Part shown: positions 56,627 to 64,000 of the stretch, piece by piece
How positions within the stretch are numbered: the first letter of the stretch is position 1
How the letters are laid out: every line of letters begins with the position of its first letter
Source: Actinophytocola sp050699935
GTDB lineage: Bacteria > Actinomycetota > Actinomycetes > Mycobacteriales > Pseudonocardiaceae
Direction of reading: 5' to 3'
Assembly (NCBI RefSeq): GCF_050699935.1
Contig: NZ_JBOHGB010000003.1
Location: 1 to 64,000 of the forward strand
DNA: 64,000 nt
The notes under the pieces: generated by a model
The model's database searches: none
What the model was told of the DNA's origin: nothing
What the model saw: only the letters and a program-made list of their open reading frames with translations
Program-made: the position numbers and the translations under genes

Positions 56627-58090
56627 TCAGGGTCCGTTCGGCGCAGCCGGCGAGGGAGTAGATTCAGCCGTTCGGGCTGTCTGCGGTGAACCGGACGGCG
56701 GTTTCGCCAGCGTCTGTTGCTGGGTGTAGCTGGTCGTCCGGGTCGTGGTCCGGGTCTGGTCCAGCGAGTTGGTCTCGGTGACGGTGGTCGTCTCGTACAC
56801 CACCGTGTAGCCGTTGTAGGTCGTGGTGTGCCGCTCGACCCTGGTCTGCCGGTAGACGATCGGCGCGCTCTCGTCGAAGGCCGCCTGCCGGGTCGTCATC
56901 GGCCGCCCGGTGCGCGCGCCGTCGTCGGTCCGCGCCGGGACGGCCGAGCGCTTCGCGGGCCCGGGTGTCGTCGTGGGCACCGGCTCGTCAACGGGGTCGG
57001 CCGCCGGCACCTCCGCCCGGGTCGTCAGCCGGCCGGTCGTGACCCGCAGCGGCGAGTGCGACGGCTCGGCCTTGTGGGTCATCTCCAGCTCGACGCCGTT
57101 GCGGCCGGACAGGTCGACCGGGGCGGCCGCGCCGTCCCCGCCACCCCACGGCGTGACGACGAACCCGAGCAGGCCGACCGCGGCTGCGGAGCCGGCCACC
57201 AGGCCGACCTGGATCTTGGTGCTCGCCAGCAGCCCCTTCAGGGTCGCGCCGAACCCGCCGGCGGCGACCGCGCCCGCGACCACGGCGGGCGCGGCGGCGA
57301 GCCCGGCGTGCGCCCGCAGCCCGGAGCAGACCTCGCGGAGCTCCGCGTGCATCGCGGTACAGGAGGCGCAGCCGGCGAGGTGGGCGCGGATGCGGCGGCG
57401 CTCGATGCCGGACGTGCTGCCGGCGGTGTACGCGCCGAGCTTCTCGAGGACGGAGCGGCAACCGGTGGCACTGCGGTCGGCGGCGAGGTGCGCCTGCAGG
57501 TACGCGGCACGCAGGCCCTGGCGGGCGCGGCGGGCGAGGGCGGCGGTGGCGTTGGGGCTCAGACCGAAGTTGGTCGCCACGGCGGCCGGGCGCTCGCCCT
57601 CGACCTCCATCTTCCAGAGGACCTTGCGCCAGCGCTCCGGAAGGCTCGTGAACGCGCGGCGGATCAGGCTGCGCTCGGTGTACTGGCCGGTGGTGTCGGG
57701 GTCGGACGCGGCCCGGTGGGTCAGCTCCTCGTCGCTGACCGGGACGTCCCTGCGGCGCAGGCTCCACTCCCACGCCACCCGCCGCGCGACGATCAGCAGG
57801 TAGCCACGCACGTTGTCGACCGGGCCGGAGCCGCGGCGGATGGCCTGCAGCACCCGGAAGAACGCCTCGGCGGTGAGATCCTCGGCCTCCGCGCGGTCGG
57901 CGACGAGCCCGAGCGCGAGCCGGTAGACGGCCGTGGAGTGCCGCGAGAACAACTCGCCGAAAGCCGCATCGTCCCCAGCCCGGAGGCGGTCGAGCAGCGC
58001 CCGATCCTGCGTGTCCCCGGTCTCCGCCTTGCGGTCCGCGCTGGCCTCCGCCCTGTGCGCTCCGGATGAGCGCGGAGCCTTGCCGGTCAT
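56627..58090 (-). CDS. ECF sigma factor fused to anti-sigma-like zinc-finger and membrane tail
   Basis: 487 residues. An ECF sigma core (about 30-190) has region 2 DDAAFGELFSRHSTAVYRLALGLVADRAEAEDLTAEAFFRVL and region 4 SLPERWRKVLWKMEVEGERPAAVATNFGLSPNATAALARRARQGLR. Then come a zinc-finger anti-sigma-like HxxxCxxC (AHLAGCASCTAM, about 243), a membrane helix (about 300-320), and a long Ser/Thr/Pro-rich outer tail with many Thr-Tyr and Thr-Thr pairs to the end. Self-contained sigma/anti-sigma fusions of this kind are an ECF class found in actinomycetes. The start at ATG 58090 follows GGAGGAGGTG. Confidence 0.9.
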   Translation of the reverse strand: MTGKAPRSSGAHRAEASADRKAETGDTQDRALLDRLRAGDDAAFGELFSRHSTAVYRLALGLVADRAEAEDLTAEAFFRVLQAIRRGSGPVDNVRGYLLIVARRVAWEWSLRRRDVPVSDEELTHRAASDPDTTGQYTERSLIRRAFTSLPERWRKVLWKMEVEGERPAAVATNFGLSPNATAALARRARQGLRAAYLQAHLAADRSATGCRSVLEKLGAYTAGSTSGIERRRIRAHLAGCASCTAMHAELREVCSGLRAHAGLAAAPAVVAGAVAAGGFGATLKGLLASTKIQVGLVAGSAAAVGLLGFVVTPWGGGDGAAAPVDLSGRNGVELEMTHKAEPSHSPLRVTTGRLTTRAEVPAADPVDEPVPTTTPGPAKRSAVPARTDDGARTGRPMTTRQAAFDESAPIVYRQTRVERHTTTYNGYTVVYETTTVTETNSLDQTRTTTRTTSYTQQQTLAKPPSGSPQTARTAESTPSPAAPNGP

Positions 58091-58284
58091 GTGAGCCGGC
58101 ACCTCCTCCCGGCCGCCACGGGAATCTGGCTCAACATGCCACAGGGCGGATTCATGTGGACGGCAAACGTTAAGAACGTGAAGGGGATACCTACGAATGT
58201 ATTAGCCCGTTCGGCCCAATCCACGGTCGTACGAAGTCGAGCCGGCCACCCGGGGCCGGTCGGCTAAACTCGCGACGACACATC

Positions 58285-58357
58285 GCGGACGTAGCGCAGC
58301 TGGTAGCGCATCACCTTGCCAAGGTGAGGGTCGCGGGTTCGAGTCCCGTCGTCCGCT
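58285..58357 (+). tRNA. tRNA-Gly (GCC)
   Basis: A complete cloverleaf folds: acceptor GCGGACG/CGTCCGC, D arm GCGCAGCTGGTAGCGC, anticodon stem TCACC/GGTGA around the loop TTGCCAA with anticodon GCC at 58318-58320, and T arm CGGGTTCGAGTCCCG. No CCA is encoded. No neighbouring tRNA; a broken toxin-antitoxin module follows. Confidence 0.96.
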
Positions 58358-58413
58358 CGCGATGGGCGGCGGGTGCCCGCCAGAGCGCGGGCCGCGTCGC
58401 TCGCCCGAGAAGC

Positions 58414-58681
58414 TCAGAGTTTGCGGTAGACCTCGCGACGACGCGCGACGCGCACGACGGTGACGAGCACCCGGCCATCCTCGATCTGATAGACGACGCG
58501 ATAGTCACCGACGCGAATCCGCATCACCACCCGCGGGATGCCCCACCAACGCCTTGAACCCCGACGGGCGAGGATCCAAGCCGAGTGCCGTAACGGCGCG
58601 AGCGACGCGACGCTGCCTCGCACGGTCAGGTTTCCGAAGCTCACGGGCAGCAGGCGCCGTCCACTCGATGTCGAACGTCAC
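58414..58681 (-). pseudogene. RelE-type toxin, frameshifted
   Basis: From GTG 58681 the frame reads VTFDIEWTAPAARELRKPDRARQ, ALGLDPRPSGFKALVGHPA, then leaves the family sequence and stops near 58508. In another frame from about 58535 it resumes as IPRVVMRIRVGDYRVVYQIEDGRVLVTVVRVARRREVY to the stop at 58414. Together they make a normal 88-residue RelE/ParE-fold toxin broken by a one-base indel near 58530-58540. Starts three bases after the antitoxin stop. Confidence 0.8.
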
Positions 58682-58684
58682 CGG

Positions 58685-58882
58685 TCAGACAAGACCAAGC
58701 GAGCCAAGGATCTCGCGATGCGGTACGCGACGCTCCTCGGAGGCGAGCGCTTCGCGCGCGGCCTGCAAATCGGCCTCGCCCTCTGCCAACTCCAGCGCTC
58801 GAAGATCGTCGAGCGAGACGACGGCCGCAACGGGCCGGCCGTGCCGTGTCAGCACCACTCGCTCGTGGGCCGTCGAGGAGCT
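58685..58882 (-). pseudogene. Phd/YefM-type antitoxin, 5'-truncated
   Basis: The C-terminal part of a Phd/YefM antitoxin: ERVVLTRHGRPVAAVVSLDDLRALELAEGEADLQAAREALASEERRVPHREILGSLGLV. The expected 25-30 N-terminal residues (DNA-binding part) are absent: upstream codons do not resemble the family and run into the promoter of the divergent yefM gene. Partner of the frameshifted toxin just downstream. The module is thus dead at both genes. Confidence 0.72.
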
Positions 58883-58920
58883 TGACGCCCCCGGCCCATC
58901 GGACGTACAGTTTTTTGTAC
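58881..58920 (+). promoter_or_regulatory. yefM-yoeB promoter and operator
   Basis: -35 TTGACG (58881-58886), 18-bp spacer, -10 TACAGT (58905-58910). The -10 is covered by the inverted repeat CGTACA-N6-TGTACG (58903-58920). TGTACA-type half-sites are the known YefM recognition core, so this should be the autoregulatory operator. The region also covers the missing 5' end of the broken divergent antitoxin. Confidence 0.75.
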
Positions 58921-58942
58921 GTGCTCGAGAGAGGTGTCCGCT

Positions 58943-59194
58943 GTGAAGACCATGAGCTACTCCGAGTCCCGCGCGCACTACGCCGAGACTCTCGACTCCG
59001 TGGTCAACGATCGCGAGGAAGTTGTGATCACACGCGCCGGGCATGAGCCCGTCGTGATCGTCTCGCTCGACGACTACGAGTCACTGAAGGAAACCGCCTA
59101 CCTGCTCCGCAGCCCGGAGAACGCCAGGCGTCTGATCACGGCGATTGAGCGCCTGGAGTCGGGCGGCGGCGCGCCACATGAGCTCGCCGAATGA
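58943..59194 (+). CDS. yefM: Antitoxin YefM
   Basis: 83-residue antitoxin: MKTMSYSESRAHYAETLDSVVNDREEVVITRAGHEPVVIVSLDDYESLKETAYLLRSPENARRL, the full-length YefM sequence type that closely resembles mycobacterial and E. coli relatives. It neutralises YoeB and represses the operon. GTG 58943 has a GAGAGG site nine bases upstream and gives exactly the family length; GTG 58934 is inside that site. Coupled to yoeB by ATGA. Confidence 0.94.
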   Translation: MKTMSYSESRAHYAETLDSVVNDREEVVITRAGHEPVVIVSLDDYESLKETAYLLRSPENARRLITAIERLESGGGAPHELAE

Positions 59195-59451
59195 AACTCG
59201 TCTGGGACGAACTCGCTTGGGACGACTACGTCTGGTGGCAGTCCGAGGACCGCAAGATCCTCAAGCGGATCAACTCACTGATCAAGGAAATCAGTCGAAA
59301 CGGGAACGAAGGCATCGGCAAACCCGAGGCCCTGAAGCATGGGTTTCAGGGCTACTGGTCACGTCGGATCACCGATGAGCACCGGCTGGTCTACAAGATC
59401 GCGGGTGACGAGATCCGGATAGCTGCCTGCCGCTACCACTACGGCAGGTAG
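59191..59451 (+). CDS. yoeB: Toxin YoeB (ribosome-dependent mRNA interferase)
   Basis: 86-residue RelE-fold toxin, intact: MKLVWDELAWDDYVWWQSEDRKILKRINSLIKEI, GKPEALKHGFQGYWSRRITDEHRLVYKI and the catalytic C-terminus CRYHYGR. The catalytic Glu, Arg and His are all in place. It cuts mRNA at the ribosomal A site and is held inactive by YefM. Confidence 0.94.
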   Translation: MKLVWDELAWDDYVWWQSEDRKILKRINSLIKEISRNGNEGIGKPEALKHGFQGYWSRRITDEHRLVYKIAGDEIRIAACRYHYGR

Positions 59452-60004
59452 CGCACCCACGCTGCGGAACACTCGTCGACTCCCATCCATCGTCAGCCCC
59501 ACTGGACAACTCACGCCGGTCCCACCTAGCCCCGCAATAACCGTTCGGAACTTTTACCAAGTACTGCTGGTGGTAGTCCTCCGCGTAGTCGTGTACACGC
59601 CCGGGGTCTGCCAGAAAGGCGCTCCCGGGTTCCGCAGCATGTAGGAACGCGGCGCCCGACAACGCCGTGTGGCCTGCAGAAACGGAGCCACTCGCTGGTA
59701 AGGCGTGTGCCTACACCGTGTCGAGGGCGGGATGACGAACGGCCTGACCTGCGGTCATGTCGTCCTTGACCCGCAAGATCAAGACTGTTGGAACGCCCCG
59801 GCGCCCGCGATAATGATCATGTGTCTACGCGCCTCGCGTGGACACGGACAAGGCGGCAAAGGCGCGCCCACCATGCCGACCCACGTCGCCACGCACACGC
59901 TTGACCTGCACGAATGAGAGATCAGGGTGTAGGCACACGCGCGGCAGCACAGCAATCCCTGTTCTTCCAGCTCAACGCCCGAATTCGGCGGGTCGTTTGT
60001 CTAC
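59452..60004. other. Gene-poor remnant region containing an msrA 3' fragment
   Basis: About 900 bp separate yoeB from the glycan operon. Apart from the two msrA pieces no open frame has convincing coding character; local GC content drops and short frames (for example 59705-59917) lack family signal. Codon-position bias seen elsewhere in the window is lost here, consistent with decayed or recently acquired DNA next to a toxin-antitoxin module. Confidence 0.6.
59529..59662 (-). pseudogene. msrA 3' fragment
   Basis: Minus-strand reading gives VHDYAEDYHQQYLVKVPNGYCG, the unmistakable C-terminal motif of peptide methionine sulfoxide reductase A. It is followed by unrelated residues in place of the usual Gly/Cys tail. 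The matching N-terminal part lies 340 bp upstream on the same strand (60001-60213), about the distance expected for an intact gene, but the sequence between them no longer encodes MsrA. Confidence 0.8.
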
Positions 60005-60213
60005 GAGCTGCGGAAGCCGGGGCGCTCCGCGCCCCGGAAACAGCCCATTCCGAACACGGCCGTCCGCATGCCGTCCGGGAACGGCGGGGCGATCGGCCGG
60101 TCGGTGAACATCGCGTGCGTGCGCGGCACCGGCATCCGGTTCGTGCGGCCGGGAAGGGCCCGCGACGCCTCGACGATCCGTGTCCTGTCCCGCCGGAAGT
60201 CGAACAACGCCAT
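60001..60213 (-). pseudogene. msrA 5' fragment
   Basis: From ATG 60213: an N-terminus rich in charged residues, LPGRTNRMPVPRTHAMFTD, PIAPPFPDGMRTAVFGMGCFRGAER, then GFRSS and stop. This is the MsrA N-terminal segment with the active-site GCFWG changed to GCFRG (the catalytic Cys is kept, the Trp is lost). The gene is broken after about 65 residues; the C-terminal fragment is at 59529-59662. The divergent glycan operon starts 134 bp away. Confidence 0.8.
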
Positions 60214-60346
60214 GCTCGCACTCTTCTCCGTGGTTCTGACCGAGATCAACGGACGGCCGTGCGACGCGAGGCCGAACGGAGGCCGGGTGGGAGCCGACAT
60301 CTAGGCCGCGCGTCGGTCGCCAAGGCGTCTTTGACATGGTATTGGC

Positions 60347-62122
60347 GTGACGAGCACGGTCTTGAAGAAGGATCCAGAGGCGGATCCGCCGCGCGAACCG
60401 GACAACGGCGGAGACGGCGAGGATTCGGTGAACGGAGGCGGCCGGGCCGACGCGTGGGTCGCCGCGCTGCGCCGCAGGTTCACGGACCGGACCGTCGCCC
60501 GACTCGTCGAGCTGCTCGCGCTGATCCCCCCGATCGCCATCGTGCTCGAGGTGGCTAGGTCCGGAAAGCTGCAGTGGCTCGACTACTGGTACGTCCTCGA
60601 GCGGATCACCAACCCGGACGGCTCGCTCCGCGCCGTGGGCCTGCTCCAGCCGCAGAACGAGCACCCGCTGATGATCCCGTCGCTGCTGTACTGGCTCGAC
60701 GCGCGGCTCGCGGACGGCGACAACCGGGTGCTCGGCTACCTCGTGATCGTGATCGCGGCCGTCACCGTGCTGCTGATGCGTGCGGCACTGCCGGCGTCGC
60801 TGCCCCCGGTGGTGCGGGCGGGGCTCGTGGTCGGCGCGTCCGCGCTCGTGTTCAGCCTGCAGGGCCTGCACATGTTCGTCCGCTCGATGAGCGGCTCCGC
60901 GTGGCTCACGGCGAACCTGTTCGTGGTCGCCTCGCTCGTACTCGCGCACCGGCGGACGTGGTGGGCCGCCTGGGGTGTCGGCATCCTCGCGACCGCGTCC
61001 TACGGCACCGCGTTCGCGCTCTGGCCGGCGCTCGCGGTGCTCGCCACGCTGCACAAGGAGCGCTGGCGGACCCGGCTCGTGCCGCTCGGCATCGGCGTGG
61101 TCGTGGTCGGCATCTGGTACGTCCTCAAGCCGGTCAACTGGGTGGGCGGCGTACCGGCGAACGACATCGGCTCGCTGCTGTTCACGTTCCTGACGATCGT
61201 CGGGAAGATGTGGACGGCCGACAACGCCGGCGTCGCGGTCATCGCCGGCGCGCTGATGCTCGTCGTCTACGCCGTGCTGATGACCAACAAGACCGCGCGT
61301 GACAAGGCACTGCGGTTCTGGTGGGCACTCGCCGTCTACGGCGTGCTCGCCTGCGGCATGATCGCCGCCGCCCGGGTCGACTTCGGCGCCGACTTCGGGC
61401 TCTCCAGCCGGTACTCCTCGCTCGCGGTGATGGTGTCGGTCCCGCTGCTCGTGCTGATGGCCGTCGTGCTCTACAAGGGCGTGCGGCGCAACGCGCAGAA
61501 GATCGCGATCACCACGGTCTCCCTCGGCGTCGTCGGTTTCACGCTCGGCCTGCCCACGGCCGCGATGCTGCGGTCCCAGATCGCGGAGCACCCGATCGAG
61601 GGCGTCGCGATCGCCGCCGGCTACGGCGACGTGCTGGGCCCGGTGCTGCCCAGGGAGGCCCAGCTCGAGCCGAAGCTCACGGCACTGCACCACTATCCCC
61701 TCAACGGGACGTTCTCCCTCGGCTGCGGCGGCCCCGAGCTCGGCTCGACCATCGACCTGACGCGGACGACCGCGCTCCCGCAGCCCGGTTCCCGCAGCCC
61801 GAGCGAGCCGGCCGGCGTCATCGATCGGGTCGAGCCGCGCGGCGAGGCCTCGATCATCATCGGCTGGGCCACCGGGGGCGTCGGGCGCGGCACGGACCAG
61901 GTGCGCTGCACGCTGGTCGTGGACGGCGCCGGCAAGGTCGTCGGCGGGGGCGTGAGCCGCATGACGCGCAGCGAGGTCACCGCGAGGTACTGGGATCTGC
62001 CGCCCGACGTAGGCTTCAAGGTCCTCGGACCGGTCACCGACGAGACACGCGTCGTGGTCGTGTACGAGAGCGGTGCGATGAGGTGGCTTCCCGCCCAGGT
62101 CAGCGATACCGGAGACGAGTAG
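60347..62122 (+). CDS. Polytopic membrane protein of a glycan operon (GT-C-like)
   Basis: 591 residues. A disordered acidic N-terminus (about 1-45) is followed by ten to twelve helices (about 50-430) with a loop carrying WLDYWYVLERITNPDGSLRAVGLLQPQNEHPLMIPSLLYW, reminiscent of GT-C enzymes where an acidic/His loop holds the active site. A beta-rich outer domain follows (about 440-585; FSLGCGGPELGSTIDLTR, VDRVEPRGEASIIIGWATGG). The GTG start precedes three coupled genes for a GT2 enzyme, methyltransferase and flippase-like protein, so a role in envelope-glycan polymerisation or modification is likely, but the exact reaction is unknown. Confidence 0.75.
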   Translation: MTSTVLKKDPEADPPREPDNGGDGEDSVNGGGRADAWVAALRRRFTDRTVARLVELLALIPPIAIVLEVARSGKLQWLDYWYVLERITNPDGSLRAVGLLQPQNEHPLMIPSLLYWLDARLADGDNRVLGYLVIVIAAVTVLLMRAALPASLPPVVRAGLVVGASALVFSLQGLHMFVRSMSGSAWLTANLFVVASLVLAHRRTWWAAWGVGILATASYGTAFALWPALAVLATLHKERWRTRLVPLGIGVVVVGIWYVLKPVNWVGGVPANDIGSLLFTFLTIVGKMWTADNAGVAVIAGALMLVVYAVLMTNKTARDKALRFWWALAVYGVLACGMIAAARVDFGADFGLSSRYSSLAVMVSVPLLVLMAVVLYKGVRRNAQKIAITTVSLGVVGFTLGLPTAAMLRSQIAEHPIEGVAIAAGYGDVLGPVLPREAQLEPKLTALHHYPLNGTFSLGCGGPELGSTIDLTRTTALPQPGSRSPSEPAGVIDRVEPRGEASIIIGWATGGVGRGTDQVRCTLVVDGAGKVVGGGVSRMTRSEVTARYWDLPPDVGFKVLGPVTDETRVVVVYESGAMRWLPAQVSDTGDE

Positions 62123-63132
62123 TGACTATTGAAACCGTGCCAGACGTGCAGGTGAGCGTCCTGATCCCGGTCAAGGACGAGGAGGCGACGCTGGCCACCC
62201 TGGTGGCCGAGATCGCGGCGGCGTTCGAGACGCTGCCCGAAGTCGAGTACGAGGTGATCTTCGTCGACGACGGCAGCGTCGACACCAGCTGGACGGTCAT
62301 GCGGGACCTGGCCGCCACGCACCGGCGGGTCCGTGCGCTGCGGCTGCGGCGCAACTTCGGCAAGGCCGCGGCGCTCGCCGCGGCGGTCGACGAGGCACTC
62401 GGCGAGCGGGTCGTCACGATGGACGCCGACCTGCAGGACGACCCGACCGAGGTGCCGCGCCTGCTGGCCGAGCTCGACGACGGCGCCGACCTGGTCTCCG
62501 GCCACAAGGCCGACCGCAAGGACCCGCTCGGCAAGCGCATCCCGTCGAAGTTCTTCAACAAGATGACCGGCGTGATCACCGGGCTGAAGCTCAACGACCA
62601 CAACTGTGGGCTCAAGGCCGCGAAGACCGAGGTGTACCGGCGGGTGCCGCTCTACGGCGAGCTGCACCGCTACATCCCTGCGCTCGCCCACCAGAGCGGC
62701 TATAAGGTCCGCGAGCTCGCGGTCAACCACCGGCCGCGCGAGCACGGCAAGTCGAAGTACGGGTTCGAGCGCTACGTGCGCGGCGCGATCGACCTGCTGA
62801 CCGTCATGACGATCACCAAGTACGGCCGCCGCCCGGCGCACCTGTTCGGCGGCCTGGGCCTGGCGTCCGGCCTGCTCGGGTTCGTGCTGCTGGCTTACCT
62901 GACGATCGTGAAGGTCTTCGGCGGCGAGGCCATCGGCGACCGGCCGCTGCTGATGCTGGGCATCCTGCTGATCATCCTCGGCGTGCAGATGATCTCCATC
63001 GGGCTGATCGCGGAGATCGTGCTCCACCGGACGGCGAACCGGCGCGAGGCCACGGACCTGATCGACGAGCGGACCAAGACGCTCGAGCCGGCCGACGCGG
63101 TCGAGCCGACGACCCGCGTGGTGGCGAAATGA
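62122..63132 (+). CDS. Polyprenyl-phosphate glycosyltransferase (GT2, DPM1/GtrB-like)
   Basis: 336 residues: the GT2 catalytic domain (about 1-235) has VSVLIPVKDEEATLATLV, YEVIFVDDGSVDTSWTVM, VVTMDADLQDDPTEVPRL (DxD-type metal motif) and HRPREHGKSKYGFERYVRGAIDLLT. Two C-terminal helices (about 245-270 and 280-305) anchor it, as in GtrB/ArnC-type enzymes. It transfers a sugar from a nucleotide donor to polyprenyl phosphate. The GTG start overlaps the upstream stop by one base. Confidence 0.93.
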   Translation: MTIETVPDVQVSVLIPVKDEEATLATLVAEIAAAFETLPEVEYEVIFVDDGSVDTSWTVMRDLAATHRRVRALRLRRNFGKAAALAAAVDEALGERVVTMDADLQDDPTEVPRLLAELDDGADLVSGHKADRKDPLGKRIPSKFFNKMTGVITGLKLNDHNCGLKAAKTEVYRRVPLYGELHRYIPALAHQSGYKVRELAVNHRPREHGKSKYGFERYVRGAIDLLTVMTITKYGRRPAHLFGGLGLASGLLGFVLLAYLTIVKVFGGEAIGDRPLLMLGILLIILGVQMISIGLIAEIVLHRTANRREATDLIDERTKTLEPADAVEPTTRVVAK

Positions 63133-63833
63133 GTGGCCTGCGGGGGGCGTACGTCTCCGGTGTGCGGACCGTGCGCAAGGCCGCGGACAAGACCGGCCTG
63201 CTGACGCGGCTGGAGCGCAGCGAGTCCCCGAAAGCGCGGCACGTGCGCACGCTGTTCTCGATCTTCGACGCCGCCGAGCTGGCGCGGATGGACCTGGCCT
63301 GGTGGAGCTACCCCGCGATGCGCCGGGTCGAGGAGTTCCTGGCCGACCGGCCGGGCGCCCGCGTGTTCGAGTACGGCGCGGGCGCGAGCACCGCGTGGCT
63401 CGCCCGGCGAGCGGGCCAGGTGGACAGCGTCGAGCACGACGGCGAGTGGGTCGAGTTCGTCCGCGAGCTGCTCGCGGACACCCCCGGCGTGAAGCTGCAC
63501 GCGGTGCCGGCGACGCCCGCCACGCCGCGGACCGTGATCCGGTCCGGCCGGGCCGGGCACACCGAGCTCGACTTCGCCGACTACGTGGCCACGATCGACC
63601 AGGTCGGCGGCGTGTTCGACCTGATCGTGGTGGACGGGCGGGCACGCAACGACGCGTTCCGCCGCGCGTTGGACCACCTCGCCGACGACGGCGTGATCGT
63701 GTTCGACAACATCAAGCGCAAGCGCTACTGGGACGTCCTCTCGGCGATGCCGGGCGTTCGCATCGAGCTGCTCAAGGGCGCGACGCCGACCTTGCCCTAC
63801 CCGACGACGACCGGGCTGATCAGGCGTGACTAG
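63129..63833 (+). CDS. Class I SAM-dependent methyltransferase-like protein
   Basis: 234 residues with a Rossmann-like core: RVFEYGAGASTAWLARRAGQVDSVEHD (motif I with the glycine loop and acidic strand-2 end), FDLIVVDGRARNDAFRRALDHLADDGVIVFDN (motif IV and following strand) and a C-terminal half typical of small sugar or lipid methyltransferases. ATG 63129 overlaps the GT2 stop (ATGA). It probably modifies the glycan or carrier made by the neighbouring enzymes. Confidence 0.85.
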   Translation: MSGLRGAYVSGVRTVRKAADKTGLLTRLERSESPKARHVRTLFSIFDAAELARMDLAWWSYPAMRRVEEFLADRPGARVFEYGAGASTAWLARRAGQVDSVEHDGEWVEFVRELLADTPGVKLHAVPATPATPRTVIRSGRAGHTELDFADYVATIDQVGGVFDLIVVDGRARNDAFRRALDHLADDGVIVFDNIKRKRYWDVLSAMPGVRIELLKGATPTLPYPTTTGLIRRD

Positions 63834-63835
63834 GC

Positions 63836-64000
63836 ATGTCTGAACCGACACCACCGCGACCGAGCCGGCTGGCCGACCTGCTGGCCATCGTGTTCGTGGT
63901 GGTCGCCGTCGGCGTCGCCGGCTGGGCGCTGCGCGACCAGCTGCCGAACGTGGTCGACGCGATCGGCGACATCGCGTGGTGGCGGATGGTGCTGGCGCTC
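63836..64000 (+). CDS. Flippase-like / LPG synthase membrane protein, 5' end only
   Basis: Partial, cut by the window end. It begins MSEPTPPRPSRLADLLAIVFVVVAVGVAGWALRDQLPNVVDAIGDIAWWRMVLAL: a short Pro-rich head and a first helix followed by an amphipathic segment. This is the start typical of lysylphosphatidylglycerol-synthase-type (UPF0104/AglD) membrane proteins, often encoded beside polyprenyl-phosphate GT2 enzymes. It starts two bases after the methyltransferase stop. Only 55 codons are visible. Confidence 0.6.
   Translation, partial: MSEPTPPRPSRLADLLAIVFVVVAVGVAGWALRDQLPNVVDAIGDIAWWRMVLAL

Noticed and set aside
58324..58557. Plus-strand frame overlapping the tRNA and toxin remnant
   Set aside because: Covers the tRNA-Gly gene and lies antisense to RelE-like sequence.
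59705..59917. Small plus-strand frame between yoeB and the glycan operon
   Set aside because: No family signal, no ribosome-binding site and no codon-position bias; it lies in decayed DNA.
60001..60558. Plus-strand frames around the msrA 5' fragment
   Set aside because: MsrA motifs are only on the minus strand; plus-strand frames have no signal.
1..64000. Insertion sequences, prophage or integrase-bounded island
   Set aside because: No transposase, integrase or phage structural gene was found on either strand; repeats present are short and non-coding.

Overview
The window is GC-rich actinobacterial chromosome. GTG starts, four-base stop/start overlaps and apparently leaderless genes are common. 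A mycobacterial-type iron-box pair precedes a ferritin gene, and Scr1/DUF397 regulators are present. The dispersed repeats resemble those I associate with the Pseudonocardiaceae (Lentzea/Saccharothrix/Actinosynnema type). That genus-level placement is inference. No phage, insertion sequence, CRISPR array or biosynthetic cluster is visible.

Layout. 0-4.6 kb: a NarL-type sensor kinase followed by a MacB/FtsX-type ABC exporter. 4.6-10.9 kb: cytochrome bd operon (cydA, cydB, fused cydDC). 11-13.3 kb: a manganese-type riboswitch with a GDT1/UPF0016 transporter, then a TetR regulator divergent from an MpaB-like (DUF2236) protein with a palindromic operator between them. 13.4-17.5 kb: homogentisate catabolism (IclR regulator, fumarylacetoacetase, an unrecognised protein, and divergent hmgA). 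17.6-26.1 kb: LysE exporter, an iron-box DUF2470 gene, XRE regulator, methionine aminopeptidase, PPOX protein, CPBP protease, LigD, DM13 protein and arginine deiminase. 26.3-35.2 kb: a frameshifted hydrolase, tandem GNAT, PhoD, ferritin under two iron boxes, DUF952/SEC-C, a small-molecule kinase, GDPD and a P450. 35.6-42.2 kb: DUF4328/rhodanese, Scr1/DUF397, a decayed ECF sigma locus, a large KAP P-loop NTPase and an SgcJ-like protein. 42.4-55.2 kb: three sodium:solute symporters of acetate/pyruvate type with two LytS/LytTR sensor systems, SppA and a hydrolase. 55.2-60.3 kb: Fpg/Nei glycosylase, a sigma factor fused to an anti-sigma-like tail, tRNA-Gly(GCC), one broken and one intact toxin-antitoxin module, and a broken msrA. 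60.3-64 kb: a membrane glycan operon (polytopic protein, GT2, methyltransferase, start of a flippase-like protein).

The most unusual signal is a family of nine composite intergenic elements of about 110-145 bp (A-I). Read from the end of a neighbouring gene, each carries: DnaA-box-like nonamers (Y-TGTCCACA), usually two with starts exactly 19 bp apart; a promoter-like TTGTCRGYN-N8-TAGACT that matches the PafBC/RecA-NDp DNA-damage promoter signature; a C/G hairpin; and often a GCACGCGCGTGC palindrome. Spacings are kept while spacer sequences have diverged, which suggests function. A second repeat family, 22-bp tandem units, occurs at three loci. One array lies inside the cydDC reading frame and adds about 70 residues to an ATPase domain.

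All calls rest on reading the sequence and on family knowledge; no database search was run.
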